A stretch of 64,000 bases of DNA from Steinernema hermaphroditum (Eukaryota > Nematoda > Chromadorea > Rhabditida > Steinernematidae), in the NCBI GenBank assembly GCA_030435675.1, contig CM059621.1, positions 1,922,001 to 1,986,000 of the forward strand, read 5' to 3'. The translations under genes were made by a program, and so were the position numbers. Shown here one piece after another: positions 22,721 through 33,000 of this stretch; the stretch's first letter is position 1, and every line of letters begins with the position of its first letter. The notes under the pieces were generated by a model, which was not told where the DNA came from, made no database searches, and saw nothing but the letters and a program-made list of their open reading frames with translations.

Positions 22721-23220
22721 GTAGCTTGCTCTGAAGTGTGTGTTAATGGGCTGATAAAAAATAATAAAAAAATAAAAAACACGCTTCTATTAACCTGTTG
22801 TTTACTAGCAAGCATTTCCAGGAGAAAGGCCTAGATCGGACTATCGGCTGAATGGATGGTAGCCACTCCACCACACCCCAACTTTAAGGTGCCGATCGAA
22901 CGTAAAAACTGTGGGCGTTTGGACGTGTATACGTACCTAGCTACTCCCCAATATGTCAGCTCTACTTGCAGGATCCTGTGAGAGCTTGTCTACCCAGTTG
23001 CTTGTCTACAAGGCGCCGAGTCTCGATCAGGATGCTGTTTGTTTTGTTGCACAACACTTCTACTAAATGGTACCAGGAAATTTGCGTGTCGGACGTTTGC
23101 GTCCCGGACATTTGCTTCCCAAAAACCGGACATTTGCGTCCCGGACATTTGTGCGTAGTGCTTATAAAACTGACGAATGACGAATTTTTATTTCGAAAAC
23201 GGAAAAGTTGGGCCAGGTTC
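22721..23220. other. Spacer between the inverted saposin copies
   Basis: AT-rich DNA with an AATAAAA-type signal near 22763 after the saposin frame, then unique sequence and a minisatellite at 23086-23152. No gene is seen. Confidence 0.4.
23086..23152. repeat. Short 15-bp minisatellite, about four units
   Basis: Imperfect tandem copies of a unit close to GTCCCGGACATTTGC: 23086-23100, 23101-23115, a longer variant at 23116-23137 with a TTCCCAAAAAC start, and 23138-23152. It lies between the saposin pseudogene and its inverted fragment. Confidence 0.85.
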
Positions 23221-23345
23221 CTCGCGGCACATCGGTTCTTCTGCGCAAGCGGAGACAGCAACGGCCATGATGACGAAGGTGGAAAGTCTGGAGAGCATGG
23301 CGACGTAACAGACGTAGAGCCGAAAAGGAGTCGTGTATGTTGGAT
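23221..23345 (-). pseudogene. Inverted fragment of the saposin-like gene
   Basis: Reverse-complement near-copy of about 22375-22489: 5' leader, start codon, whole signal peptide and the first CRE of the domain. It then stops matching (GAACCTGGC instead of TGCCAGGC). It carries a 5-bp TACGT insertion just before the ATG and a Ser-to-Cys change in the signal peptide. There is no downstream saposin domain, so it is a truncated copy rather than a gene. Confidence 0.8.
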
Positions 23346-23507
23346 GCACTAGCGTAATATGCTTCTTCGGTGCATTGTCGGCGCTTTTAAGACAATGCCA
23401 TAGCAAAGTTGACGTGCCATATGCCGGTACACTGATGTCATTCTATAGTGTACCCAACAGTGTCCCTCCTATTCTTACAATCGTCAGCCACGCCCAACTG
23501 TTAGATT

Positions 23508-24473
23508 TTATTGCTTATGTAATGGTTGTACGGAGGTTGATTGGGCGCGGAGAGCTTTCCGTGTTATTCGTTTAGCGGCATTCCAATAGGGTTTGAAGGT
23601 TGCGATGGAAATGATCGCATTCACCGCTCCAAAGTTCATAACTAACACCACACAGGTCATGGCCACTTCACGGCTGTAGCTGATATGAGGGAAGAGTAAA
23701 CACAACACGCAGATACCGATTGGGCACGCTCCGACTGCCACAGGAACGATGGTGATGATAAGAAGATAACGAAGAAATTTACTCTGTAGTTTGAGTGTTT
23801 GCTCACTCATCAAGTTCTTCATTTTCATAATTTGTCGTCGAAGGAGCAATGAGAATAACAAGATTATCGTCAGCGCTGCGCCAGCTCCAAGAATTAGCGC
23901 AACAATGAATATTGTAGGCTTCCATCCATTATTCACGAAACAATAAATTCCGTCACGTGCCGGGAGTTCGTTCCGCTCAGGGTAATCGTCGTAGGACACA
24001 ATCAGTTGACTAAACGAAAACAGCGATATGGCTGAAGAGCCAATATGTACGCTAGCACAACAGGCCCATCCCCATTTTGGAGTGAATTTTGATATGAGAT
24101 CCGGGTAGGTGAAGACGAAAAAGCGGTACGGAAAGGCGAGAAAGAGGGCTGCGACGGTGTTGTGTATGCAGGCGAAAAGCAGTCCAAACACGATGTGGCC
24201 TGCGCGTTCGTCTGTGGTTAACAAAGCAATCGGACCAGAAACTTTGAAGCATTCCGCTGGGAACTGTGGCTGTACATGCAAGATCCCGGAACAAATATTA
24301 GCCAAGAAGTTCCATGCCATAATATTTAGTAGAAAATAGGGCAGCGCTTCCATATTTGAAGGAGAATGTCGATAGATGATGTGCATTGCGAAGAGCTTCA
24401 CAGGAACATGAAATATTGCACTCAAGTCCATGGCAATACTGAATACTTGTTCCGTGGTAGTTGACGGCAACAT
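23508..24473 (-). CDS. Intronless SRH/SRI-like 7TM chemoreceptor (family A), 321 aa
   Basis: Intact single-exon receptor starting MLPSTTTEQVFSIAMDLS. It is closest to the 9353/11724 type: HVPVKLFAMHI, RHSPSNMEALPYFLLN, CFKVSGPI, FPYRFFVF after TM3 (F replaces the second Y of the family motif), CFVNNGWKP in the second extracellular loop, SEQTLKLQSKFLRYLL before TM6, SREVAMTCVV, NFGAVNAIISI and FKPYWNAAKR. It differs from most members in having a SG rather than DG pair in the first extracellular loop, shared with 9353/11724. No defects are seen. Confidence 0.86.
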   Translation of the reverse strand: MLPSTTTEQVFSIAMDLSAIFHVPVKLFAMHIIYRHSPSNMEALPYFLLNIMAWNFLANICSGILHVQPQFPAECFKVSGPIALLTTDERAGHIVFGLLFACIHNTVAALFLAFPYRFFVFTYPDLISKFTPKWGWACCASVHIGSSAISLFSFSQLIVSYDDYPERNELPARDGIYCFVNNGWKPTIFIVALILGAGAALTIILLFSLLLRRQIMKMKNLMSEQTLKLQSKFLRYLLIITIVPVAVGACPIGICVLCLLFPHISYSREVAMTCVVLVMNFGAVNAIISIATFKPYWNAAKRITRKALRAQSTSVQPLHKQ

Positions 24474-24879
24474 GTCGGTTAATATGTGGAAACAATAGGT
24501 GAGCGATTGACTCTAACGTGGAAAACGCTCGCTGAACGGGTACAATACTTTTTTGTTTTTACTGCCACAGCCCTGACGTTTTTGTAGCCATATATGCTTT
24601 CGTTAACGTTGTCGGTTTTTGTCGCCATCGAGGTGCCCGTTAACAATCAGAACAGCTTTCTAAGAAATAAACAGATGTAACATGTACGATCCATCTGTTC
24701 ACACATGCTAGAAAAGCTTCTTAATTGTAGTGATGACAGCCAATAAAGCTTTTTCTTTCATTTAACAACAGAGGTTTAAGTGACCGACGAGATCATTTTA
24801 CCTTTACACTAATTCCTTTTTTGTATTTGTGCATATTTCGTAAACAGTTCGTGTACAAGATTGCAAAACATACTAAAAG
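24474..24879. other. Spacer upstream of a family A receptor
   Basis: AT-rich, no gene or recognised repeat. It presumably holds the promoter of the 23508-24473 receptor. Confidence 0.4.
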
Positions 24880-25110
24880 AACCGTTTATGGTTGAAGGGC
24901 CCACGACAACACGCCAACTGCTCCCAGCATTGTATGAATAACAGCAAATTGCAGGTTCTGGGTATGAGGTAGGCAGTGTTTTCCATTCGCAATCGGGATT
25001 GCTTTTGGGCTATCTTTGAAAATAAATGAATGGCGTCTACGTAACAAGTGTTTGTGCAGACCATGCTAACAATAAGACATCCGAGATCCATGCACATTCG
25101 AAACACGCAA
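24880..25110 (-). repeat. Repeat C copy 1 (inverted relative to copy 2)
   Basis: About 230 bp that align in reverse complement with 26165-26405. Shared landmarks are ATGTGCATGGAT, TTATTGTTAG, AAAACACTGCCT and CAATTTG(C/T)TGTTATTCAT. No terminal repeats or coding frame are obvious. The two copies flank the 3' half of the srx gene. Confidence 0.8.
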
Positions 25111-25184
25111 AACACAAAACTCGTCAACGTTTTTTTTTCAGAAACATAGAGTTAAATTTTCGAATTATCCGTCAAGGCTACGGT

Positions 25185-25400
25185 CATGTTCGTTCGCTTC
25201 TGGGCACCACCAGCGGGGAAGGCGCAACTTCTGTGCGAAATTCGAGATGCGAGGTATGAACCCAACTCTGTGCCCAGATGCCCCATGAAGCTCGACGTCA
25301 CCGACCGGTTTGACATCAACTCCAAGGCAGAGATGACGCCCGCTGAACGTGATATCCTCTGGCTGTCTGTTATTCAGTGCCATGTTTCACGAAACAAAGT
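25185..25400 (-). repeat. Repeat B copy (minus orientation)
   Basis: In reverse complement, this stretch matches 54970-55110: AGAGGATATCAC, GTTGATGTC, AACCGGT and GGGGCATC appear in the same order and spacing. Diverged, no coding content. Confidence 0.65.
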
Positions 25401-25791
25401 CCTAAAGTCAATAAATTCATTGATAATTCCCCAGTGCATAAAAGAAACGACGGATCCTTTTTGTTCGCAGGAAAGCGCTCACATTCGATTGGTATAGGGT
25501 CGATGTCATCACCGAGAAAGGGTCAGCTGCACAAAATCCAGCTAGGCCTTCCGTATTCTTGCCACAGGCTGAGTTAGGGCCCGCACAGTTAGTAGATTCA
25601 TAACACATTAATGGAACCTAATCGTAAGCAGTTTCTTATTTCAAATGATAAAAAGACGTGCAATCATCAGAGAATTAAAGTGCTACTAAAACTGTACTGT
25701 AATTATTACAATTTAAAAAGGAACCTTCTTGTTTTGAAGCATAGGAACACATGAGATTAGAATACATAGATAGACTGACTTCAACTCTGTG

Positions 25792-27399
25792 CTACTTTTG
25801 ATTTCCGGCGTTAGAGTGATGATCGGCTGTTTGTGTGGGAACAGCCCTGACAGAGCTGTCCGCTACTGACACGGTGATGTGTCGTCCCGCAATTCGTGCA
25901 CGCACTTCTGGGTTGAAGATGATCAGTGCAAGCCTGCAAAACTTGTTTTGTTTAGAAGAACGACAATTCATACGCATTGTTGATATGAGTGAGGATGAGC
26001 GTGTTGAAAGCGGCAATCTGCATAATCATTCCATCAGAGGATTTGCTGTTATTTACAAGGACGATCATCGTCAGCGCGATCATCATGGTGATGTTCTGGA
26101 CGGACGTCTGCAAAAGGTATATCAATGAATGAAATGCGTAGTCAGGCCTCTAAAAAGCGTTGGCCAGCCCTGCGTTTTGAATGTGCATGGATTTCAGATG
26201 CTTTATTGTTAGTGTCGCCCACACAAGCATAGCGTTACGTAGACGCTTTTCAGAATTACTGTTATTGTCAAAGATAGACCAAAAACGGTCCCGATTGGGA
26301 TTCGAAAACACTGCCTGCCTCATACCAAGAACCAGCAATTTGTTGTTATTCATGAAATGTGGGATGAGTGGGCTTGTTTGTGTGGGATCTGCAACCATAT
26401 AGGGTTCTTTTATTATATATGGCTACGGCTTTTGTATGTTCTTTAGAGGCTATGCTCATCTCACAATGTGGAACATGCAATTCCGCCACTAATGACTTAC
26501 TTGACAAAAAAATCGAACATCTCTTCGAAACATTTGATTCTGCTTTCCACCTCTCTGAAAAGTTCACTGCGATCATCAAGATAGAAAATTATTAAATACC
26601 TTGATCTGAATGATCTTTACGAGAGTGATCAGATCCGAGATCACCGTCGCAAAGCAAACCCCAAAGCAGAACCTGTTCACTACGGTACCAACATAGGATA
26701 AGTCTCTTTCCATTCCCGGCTCGCAGCTAACGAACACGTATTCGTAGAGCGTAGGACTATAGCCGACCATTTGACAGGGAATCACTAAACTGAGTCCTGT
26801 GAAAAGGTCATGCGATCTAGGACTACCAAGGTAAGCTAGAACGACAAAGACGATCTCGACCAAGCAGATTGCGATTAGTATCTGGCATATCTTCTTTGTG
26901 AAGATGAACCGATATTTCAGTGGAAAGCAAACGGCTACCATGCGATTCACGGACACAACTTGATGCATTACGCATGCATGACAAGCGAAGAAGTAGCCGA
27001 TAGTGAATGCGATGATGCCCATGGTGGGGGATATGATTGTTGGTTGCCTGAAAGTACGGTCAAATACTGACTCAGGTGTTTTATTGTATACCAAATAGTC
27101 ATCGGTCCAGAGTAAACGACGTGAACGAGATTACTGCCGATTTCGCCCAGCGTTCGACTGGCCCAGAACCATCCAAATGCGTTGTGGAAGATGCTCATCT
27201 TTTTGATCAAATAAACGTTGTACGAACCAAGGATAACGGCAATAATCGAAAGCTAAACATTATATTAAAGCCGTTTTTGTGTTTGACTATCTCTTACAAT
27301 CCAAATAATGTGACCGACTATTTGGTCAGTTTGATTAGTGTATCCTTGTCCGAGCAGTTCTGAGCCGAACACGAATGATCCATTCGATGGTGAAGACAT
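25792..27399 (-). CDS. Serpentine receptor class X (SRX) chemoreceptor, 346 aa, six exons
   Basis: Exons (minus): 27298-27399, 27092-27252, 26600-27047, 26501-26554, 25974-26107, 25792-25933, summing exactly to 347 codons with stop. SRX signatures: IFHNAFGWFWASRTLGE in TM2, VVSVNRMVAVCFPLKYRFIF (residues about 118-137) after TM3, a 54-nt microexon encoding FRRDVRFFCQ (about 246-255) leading into TSVQN of TM6, and LALIIFNPEVR after TM7. The start MSSPSNGSF at 27399 is the methionine best placed for a short extracellular N-terminus. Repeat C copy 2 sits in the fourth intron (26108-26500), which is much longer than the others. No breaks are seen, so it is probably functional. Confidence 0.87.
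26165..26405 (+). repeat. Repeat C copy 2, inside the srx intron
   Basis: Forward-orientation partner of 24880-25110, about 75% alike by eye. It lies wholly within intron 4 of the srx gene, between the 54-nt exon and the TM6 exon, and explains why this intron is nearly 400 nt when the others are about 40-45. Confidence 0.8.
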
Positions 27400-28703
27400 T
27401 GCGACTGATGAACAGTGGGCCACTTCAGTCGTTATTATACACCTTGGGAACAAAGAGTAGGGCGGGACGAGGTCATTAAAATACAAGGTACCAGCTTGAA
27501 TAGCACGTTAATCAACACTGTTCTTGGTCACATTTCATTCTACCTTCGTACAAAGAAATTTCTTTTTTGCAGCAAACAGACTATGTCGTCAATCAGTGTC
27601 TTGGACCCATTTTAAACTACAATCGTCATCGATGAAGCACTGATGTTGATGTTTTATGAACATTGGCATGCACTGTCAACACGAGGGTACCGCTTATTGT
27701 GGATAGGTTATATGTCATGTTTACGACGAAAAGCACATGTGAAAAGAAAAGGAAGATTAAGAACGGATGTGCCGTTTCAGTGTCTTAAAAACATCAGTCT
27801 CTGATTTCGATGCGCCATGCAGGGATATCCACGCCAATTGATGCGATCACGGCCTCCGACTCTGAGGCAATGCCTTGCACCGAAGACCGAATAAGGCCGG
27901 TAACTACGGGGTGAAACATGCCATCTGCGTTCACGTTCTGTACGGCGTAGTGCCGTTGATTCGTGAAGATAAACAGAACGAATGTGTTGACAATGGGTTC
28001 TCGCGAATAAGGACGCAGTTTTTAACAAGTTGGAAAGAGGTAGGGAACCAGTGAGTGATACCATCAGGGAAGGGGAACCATCAACCACTGAATCATTTCT
28101 TTCTTTGCATGCCATCACTAATTGCAGTCACTTTCGGCCACAGACTATACGTTCTCGAAATGACAAAGGCTGCAATAAACATATAATCTCCAATTAATTC
28201 TTTTTCGTAACTCCAATGAATCACCAAGGTTAAATCAGAAATTATTGTTTGCGCAGTTGGTGACCAACACTCTTCGTGCAAAGACAAAACAATTCCCGGT
28301 ATGCGATGTCGCTTTTGTCTTTGTGATCTGTGGTACCGACGGATCCAGCTCATAAGTATGCAAATCTAAGACCTGTCTGGGCGTGACGCAAGCATTTTTT
28401 TCATTCACGCATTAGTACGTAACAGACTATCGTTTCCCATGCAGCCTTATTGGTGTTAGTACAAGTCGAGGAAGAATACTGTACACAGCGAAAATCGTTC
28501 CACTAATGTCCAAAGTTGAGCGCTGTGAAGTTATATGCACCTCTCAAATGCGACACGTCCTCTTACATATCCAATTACCGACGTTCACCCGTAGGCCGAT
28601 CAAAACAAATGGTTTGTATTGGGCTCCCTTTGTGTCCTATGTGGCTGAAGGCTCTACACTATAAACCCACAACAACACAACACTCCAATCTCTGCTCACA
28701 GTA
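27400..28703. other. Intergenic with a repeat A 5' fragment
   Basis: Around 27900-27990 the minus strand carries the 5' terminus of repeat A (reverse complement of the CGAATCAACGGC.TACGCCGT block). A minus-strand frame at 28093-28353 has a cysteine/tryptophan pattern faintly like an SRX extracellular loop but no flanking exons. No gene is called. Confidence 0.4.
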
Positions 28704-29669
28704 ATGTGGTCGTCTCTAACCGTCGCGCAAATCTACAATACTGTTCTAGATCTGAGTTCCCTTATAAATTTTCCATTTATGATCTTCTCTGCGTACATTG
28801 TCGTTCGTTTTTCACCGAAGGAAATGTGCTCACTACCTTATTATCTTCTCAATACCATGATGTGGCATATCGTTGGCAACATTTTTGCTTCAGCTCTGCA
28901 TCTGCGTCCACAGCTGCCTTCTCACTGTGTCCCAATCGAAGGGCCCATCAGCTTCTTGACAAAGAACGAAGATGTGGCTCAAACACTGTATGTTTGCATT
29001 CTTATATGTCTCTTCAATGCCGGCATAGCGCTTTCATTACCATTTCCCTATCGCTACATCGTCTTTGCTCATCCACAGTTGGCAAAACGCATAGAATCTA
29101 AATGGACATTTTTGCTGTTTCTGCTAATGCATAGCTCCCTTTCGATAACGGGATTCTTCATGTACAGAATGATAACTATACGATCGACGGACTATCCTTT
29201 CAAGGAGGATATGCCAACACAAACAGACATCTTTTGCTATAGGCCGGATGGATGGAAAACGCAGTTGGTACTGGGCTATGTGCTATTCGTATCTCTATCG
29301 ATTATCGCAGTTGTCGTAGTGTTTTCGACTCTATTGAGACGCCACCTCGTCAGGATGACACATTTGATGAATAACCTGACACTAAAGCTTCATTGTAAAA
29401 TTCTGAAATATCTAACCGTGGTTACAGTTGTTAGTCTCGTCTGTGCGGGTTTTCCATTGGCAATCACAAACATTATCGGCATTTGTTCTTGGCTTCCTTA
29501 TGCCAACGAAGTTGTGATGCTTTTTTCCGTTATACTAGCAAATCATGGAGCTGTTTTCTCTATACTACTTATTGTCCATTATAAGCCTTACTACGACGCC
29601 GCACGCAAGATAATGAAGCAGTTGTTAAAACGCTTCGACAACACAGTACATGTTTTTCACGTGCAATAA
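28704..29669 (+). CDS. Intronless SRH/SRI-like 7TM chemoreceptor (family A), 321 aa
   Basis: Intact single-exon receptor. Motifs: MWSSLTVAQIYNTVLDLS start, NFPFMIFSAYI in TM1 (Met replaces the usual Lys of HxPxK), RFSPKEMCSLPYYLLN, HCVPIEGPI, FPYRYIVFAHP, CYRPDGWKTQ in the second extracellular loop, NNLTLKLHCKILKYL before TM6 (N replaces the usual Q of QTL), ANEVVM, NHGAVFSILLI and YKPYYDAARK. It is the most divergent family A member in TM1 and the third cytoplasmic loop. A TATAAAC lies about 38 bp upstream. Confidence 0.86.
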   Translation: MWSSLTVAQIYNTVLDLSSLINFPFMIFSAYIVVRFSPKEMCSLPYYLLNTMMWHIVGNIFASALHLRPQLPSHCVPIEGPISFLTKNEDVAQTLYVCILICLFNAGIALSLPFPYRYIVFAHPQLAKRIESKWTFLLFLLMHSSLSITGFFMYRMITIRSTDYPFKEDMPTQTDIFCYRPDGWKTQLVLGYVLFVSLSIIAVVVVFSTLLRRHLVRMTHLMNNLTLKLHCKILKYLTVVTVVSLVCAGFPLAITNIIGICSWLPYANEVVMLFSVILANHGAVFSILLIVHYKPYYDAARKIMKQLLKRFDNTVHVFHVQ

Positions 29670-29706
29670 TTGTCCTTCTGTTTTATGGTGACCTTCTTTA
29701 ATTTAA

Positions 29707-30040
29707 CCAATGCGTGCTCCCGGCGATGCTGTATGGTTGCGAAACCTGGACGCTCACGAAGACTGCATGTAGAAAGATGGAAACCAGTCAGCGCCGGATA
29801 GAACGGAGAATGCTCCGCGTCAGGCTTCTGGAGAGAAGGACAAACATATAGTTGAGAGGAGACATGGTCGACGCCCGAGAAGTGGTCGACGAAGCTCGAA
29901 GAATGGCGGTCACCGAAGGCGCGCCCCATCGGAAGACCGGGTACCAGATGGCGATGAGTTCACCAAGAAGGTAGAAACGCAACGGTGACGAGAACGAGAG
30001 AACCGACAACAATTGATTCATGTGGGGTGTAGCTCGATGT
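29707..30040 (+). mobile_element. 3' fragment of an RTE-type retrotransposon
   Basis: Translates as a degenerate version of the C-terminal part of the RTE protein. QCVLPAMLYGCETWTLTKT and QRRIERRMLRVRLLERRTN match the corresponding region of the 13.9-kb element; stops and frame changes follow. It ends near a GGGGTG.AGCTCGATGTAATG block similar to the end of the full element. It is a 5'-truncated dead insertion, typical of non-LTR elements, and sits just after the receptor at 28704-29669. Confidence 0.85.
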
Positions 30041-30315
30041 AATGTTGATGATTCCACAAACAAATCGTTATCGTCATTTTCTTCAATTCGACAAAACACG
30101 CACACTGAAATCAACGTTCATTCCAAGAACAGCTTTTCAACGGTTCGCTGCCACGGGACAGCTAGGGCATCAATTTGTTTATTGCTTCTCGCAACATACC
30201 TGTTTTGTTTGCTAGTAAATTGATAAGCGGGGACATTAGTTTGTGTGGGAATCGGAGAGATGCAGATGGTGCAGTACAACCGATGATGTGACATCTGTCA
30301 CGATGCATGAGATAG

Positions 30316-31507
30316 CTAGGATACAGTGGCCGGAGATTTCCGCAACTTCTTTATCACATTTATGACAGCGTTCCTATAAGCGGTGATGAGAAGAATTACA
30401 GCTGCCGAATTGATAGTTGAATGCAGTGCTAAAGCCAGTTCTCCCATCTTAAAGGCATCTGAAAAATCGAATAAACGAAAAATGATAAGTTTGCAAAACA
30501 ACCGTTTATGATGTTAAGCTTGACTACCACAGAAAATGCACACACGAATAGTGGGATTGCATAGAGAGTAAGCGGTGCCACTGTCTAAAGTCAAGATTGA
30601 ATCGAATCTGCACATAGGAACAAACTTGTACTGCTAAAGCCTTCATCAGCTGCACGTGTAAGCGATAATTGAAATTCGACATCGTCGATTTGTGTACGCG
30701 AAACTGCCTGATAACCCCAATGACACACCAAATAACAAAAAACGACCAAACTACCGCCCAGAAACACATCAGAATGCAGACGCTGACAATTACTGTTCTG
30801 TCGAAACAAAATATCGGCACTCGATCAAAGAATGGCTCAAGATCAGGGTGTGTCTAAAACAGACTTTAAGTAGTATCAACAATCAGATACTCGACCATAC
30901 CTTAAGCACGACCTTTTTGCATTCCTTCAATCGTAGATACGAAAAACATAAAGTAAGCGCAACTGTACAAGGAGGAATGACCATAGCGGCGCCTATTATG
31001 AGATACCAAATCTTTTTGTCCAGTTTTTTGCCAAAGCAGCTATTGTCATCTCGCAAGACATGGTACCGATAAAAGAAGGCAAAGAGCAAAGCGACGAGGT
31101 ACTCGTAAACAGCAAATTGAGTTGCAACCTAAACAGTGAAACTTTTAAGAATCCTAAAACTGCTCATACTAGAAAAACAAAGCCGGTGGTAGGGGAGAGA
31201 TTGCTTGCCAGTCCTTTAGAATATATGGCGAGGACCTGAAGAACCGGCAAAGGTAGAACAACTATTTCGAGCAGCATGTCCGTGAGAAATGCCCACACCT
31301 AAGCAATACGATCTTTCACTATTGGTCTTGACCCACCGATATGTTCAGTAGTAGGAACTTGTAGATGTGCATATACTTTGGCGACTTACACAGTATCAAG
31401 TACATAGCTAGCATATTTAAAGGAATGCTTGACATCGCAGCTACAGTAACGCAGATTCGATTGACTTCAAAGCTGTCTTCATAATCTTTAACAATATCAC
31501 GTTCCAT
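30316..31507 (-). CDS. Six-exon 7TM chemoreceptor (family B, SRI/SRH-like), 326 aa
   Basis: Exons (minus): 31337-31507, 31170-31298, 30901-31128, 30626-30853, 30503-30584, 30316-30458; the coding length is exactly 327 codons with stop. Family B marks: CKSPKYMHIYKFLLLNIS into TM2, VWAFLTDMLLE at the start of exon 2, FFYRYHV after TM3, HPDLEPFFDRVPIF opening exon 4, YRLHVQLMKALAVQ before TM6, LALHSTINSAA in TM7 and AYRNAV after it. Exon lengths 129/228/228/82 in the middle match the other three family B genes. It is the only family B gene on the minus strand and looks intact. Confidence 0.83.
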
Positions 31508-32133
31508 TGTGTACCGGTGTGCCTATGCCATAAATTCTTTGTGTGCGTATGACAAATGCAGTTTAAATAGATATGGAATGGCGGAGGAAAGGATTACTCT
31601 GTTCCAGGCGAGAAACGCAGATTTTTGGCGTGGGATATCAAAGGCAAAAAAGGTGACGACGTTCTCGCGTAACGCCCTGGTTTGCTTTCTGATTTAATTT
31701 ACGTGACAGCAGGTGTTCGCTCCGCTTTAGAGTGGTTATGAAATTAATTATGATCAACAGGTTTCACGATTATAATACAAGAAACATTTGTGGTGACATC
31801 AGCAGTCTAGATTAATCAGTCAGTCCTTTGTGGCCTTCCGATAACCGTAACATTATGTCCAGGTACCATATTCTAATTTTGCCTCCGTTTGTTCAGTTTT
31901 GTCATATACCATAGCTATAAACATGGATTGCCTCTATCCACTCAAAGGGAAATTTTATGTGGAACTCCGAAGCCCTCGCCGCCAGCTGCTCGTATGATGC
32001 TGCGGCGCCAGCCAAACCGAAGATTAGAGCGCTCCGTTCGTTGTGCTTCACCTTATGGAGAGGGCACATGCACCTTGAAAACGAGCGTACATTATATTTA
32101 TAGGTTACAAACCACAAAGATAAAATGGATATG
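31508..32133. other. Spacer, no gene
   Basis: Separates two minus-strand receptors. Short frames on both strands lack family features. Confidence 0.4.
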
Positions 32134-33000
32134 TCAACTTTTGATACTCTTCACTATCTTCATGGTATGAACTCGATACGGTACGAATATCATTATTGAG
32201 ACAACAGTCGAGATAGAAGAGTATGAAACGACCAATGTGGCAGAAACATAAATGAAAATCTCAGCTGGGTATCCATGAAAGCCGAGCAGTGCTAAGAAGA
32301 CTCCCGTACCAAGAGGAGCACCAACCAATCCACAAACTAATATCAGAGAAACGATGTAGTTCTTTACAACAGCATTCAAAAGTCGTACTGTTTCCAAGGA
32401 GGGTGCAAGGTTTCTTTTTGCACACACTTCTCTAATGTTGTATATGGCCCATGCGGCAATAGCTAGATATATGCTTCCGTAACCAATGCATGCTAGAATT
32501 ATCATCCAAACAGCAACATTTGGAGTTACATCCATACAATTTGGCTCTGGCTGTATCATTCGTTCCAAAGGAAAAATGATTGCACTCGGAATAAGAATCA
32601 ATACCAGTACAATGAGAATGCCCTTTGATCTTGTAATCTTGGCAAAAATATCGGGATAGCTCAGCTTCAAACATGCATAAACGATCATCGCTAAAAGAAG
32701 TTGAACTTCCACAACACATAAGACGTGTTCAACTTGCACTCCAATTGCCATTACAACGACGGGCACATTTTGAGAGTGATAGCAGAATAGTTGATTATTG
32801 ATGGTAAATGAAGGCGAAGCAACCGCGAAATTAATGCAAAAAACTAGGTTGCTTATTGAGATTGGGGCGAGAAACAGACGATAAGCGGTCATTGATGAAG
32901 ATGATTTGAAAACTATGAGGTAAAGATAGTAAGGCTCGATGAGGATGTCGACGCAGCTTGCGACAAATAGGACAGCGTCTGCATTTATTTGCGTTTTCAT
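32134..33000 (-). CDS. Intronless 7TM chemoreceptor, SRH-like, 288 aa
   Basis: Single exon with seven hydrophobic segments, but clearly not family A: no PYRY after TM3 and no C-G-W extracellular motif. Recognisable features are VFKSSSSMTAYRLFLAP entering TM2 (the receptor-superfamily K-S/T-x-x-M pattern), KLSYPDIFAKI after TM3, SLETVRLLNAVVKNYIVSLI before TM6 and FVPYRVHTMKI after TM7. It is shorter than neighbouring receptors, mainly at the C-terminus. It is probably a lone SRH/SRI-branch receptor with no paralogue in the window. Class assignment is uncertain, 7TM nature is not. Confidence 0.75.
   Translation of the reverse strand: MKTQINADAVLFVASCVDILIEPYYLYLIVFKSSSSMTAYRLFLAPISISNLVFCINFAVASPSFTINNQLFCYHSQNVPVVVMAIGVQVEHVLCVVEVQLLLAMIVYACLKLSYPDIFAKITRSKGILIVLVLILIPSAIIFPLERMIQPEPNCMDVTPNVAVWMIILACIGYGSIYLAIAAWAIYNIREVCAKRNLAPSLETVRLLNAVVKNYIVSLILVCGLVGAPLGTGVFLALLGFHGYPAEIFIYVSATLVVSYSSISTVVSIMIFVPYRVHTMKIVKSIKS

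Noticed and set aside
28093..28353. Minus-strand frame with faint resemblance to an SRX extracellular loop
   Set aside because: No flanking exons, no TM signature, and resemblance rests on two or three residues.
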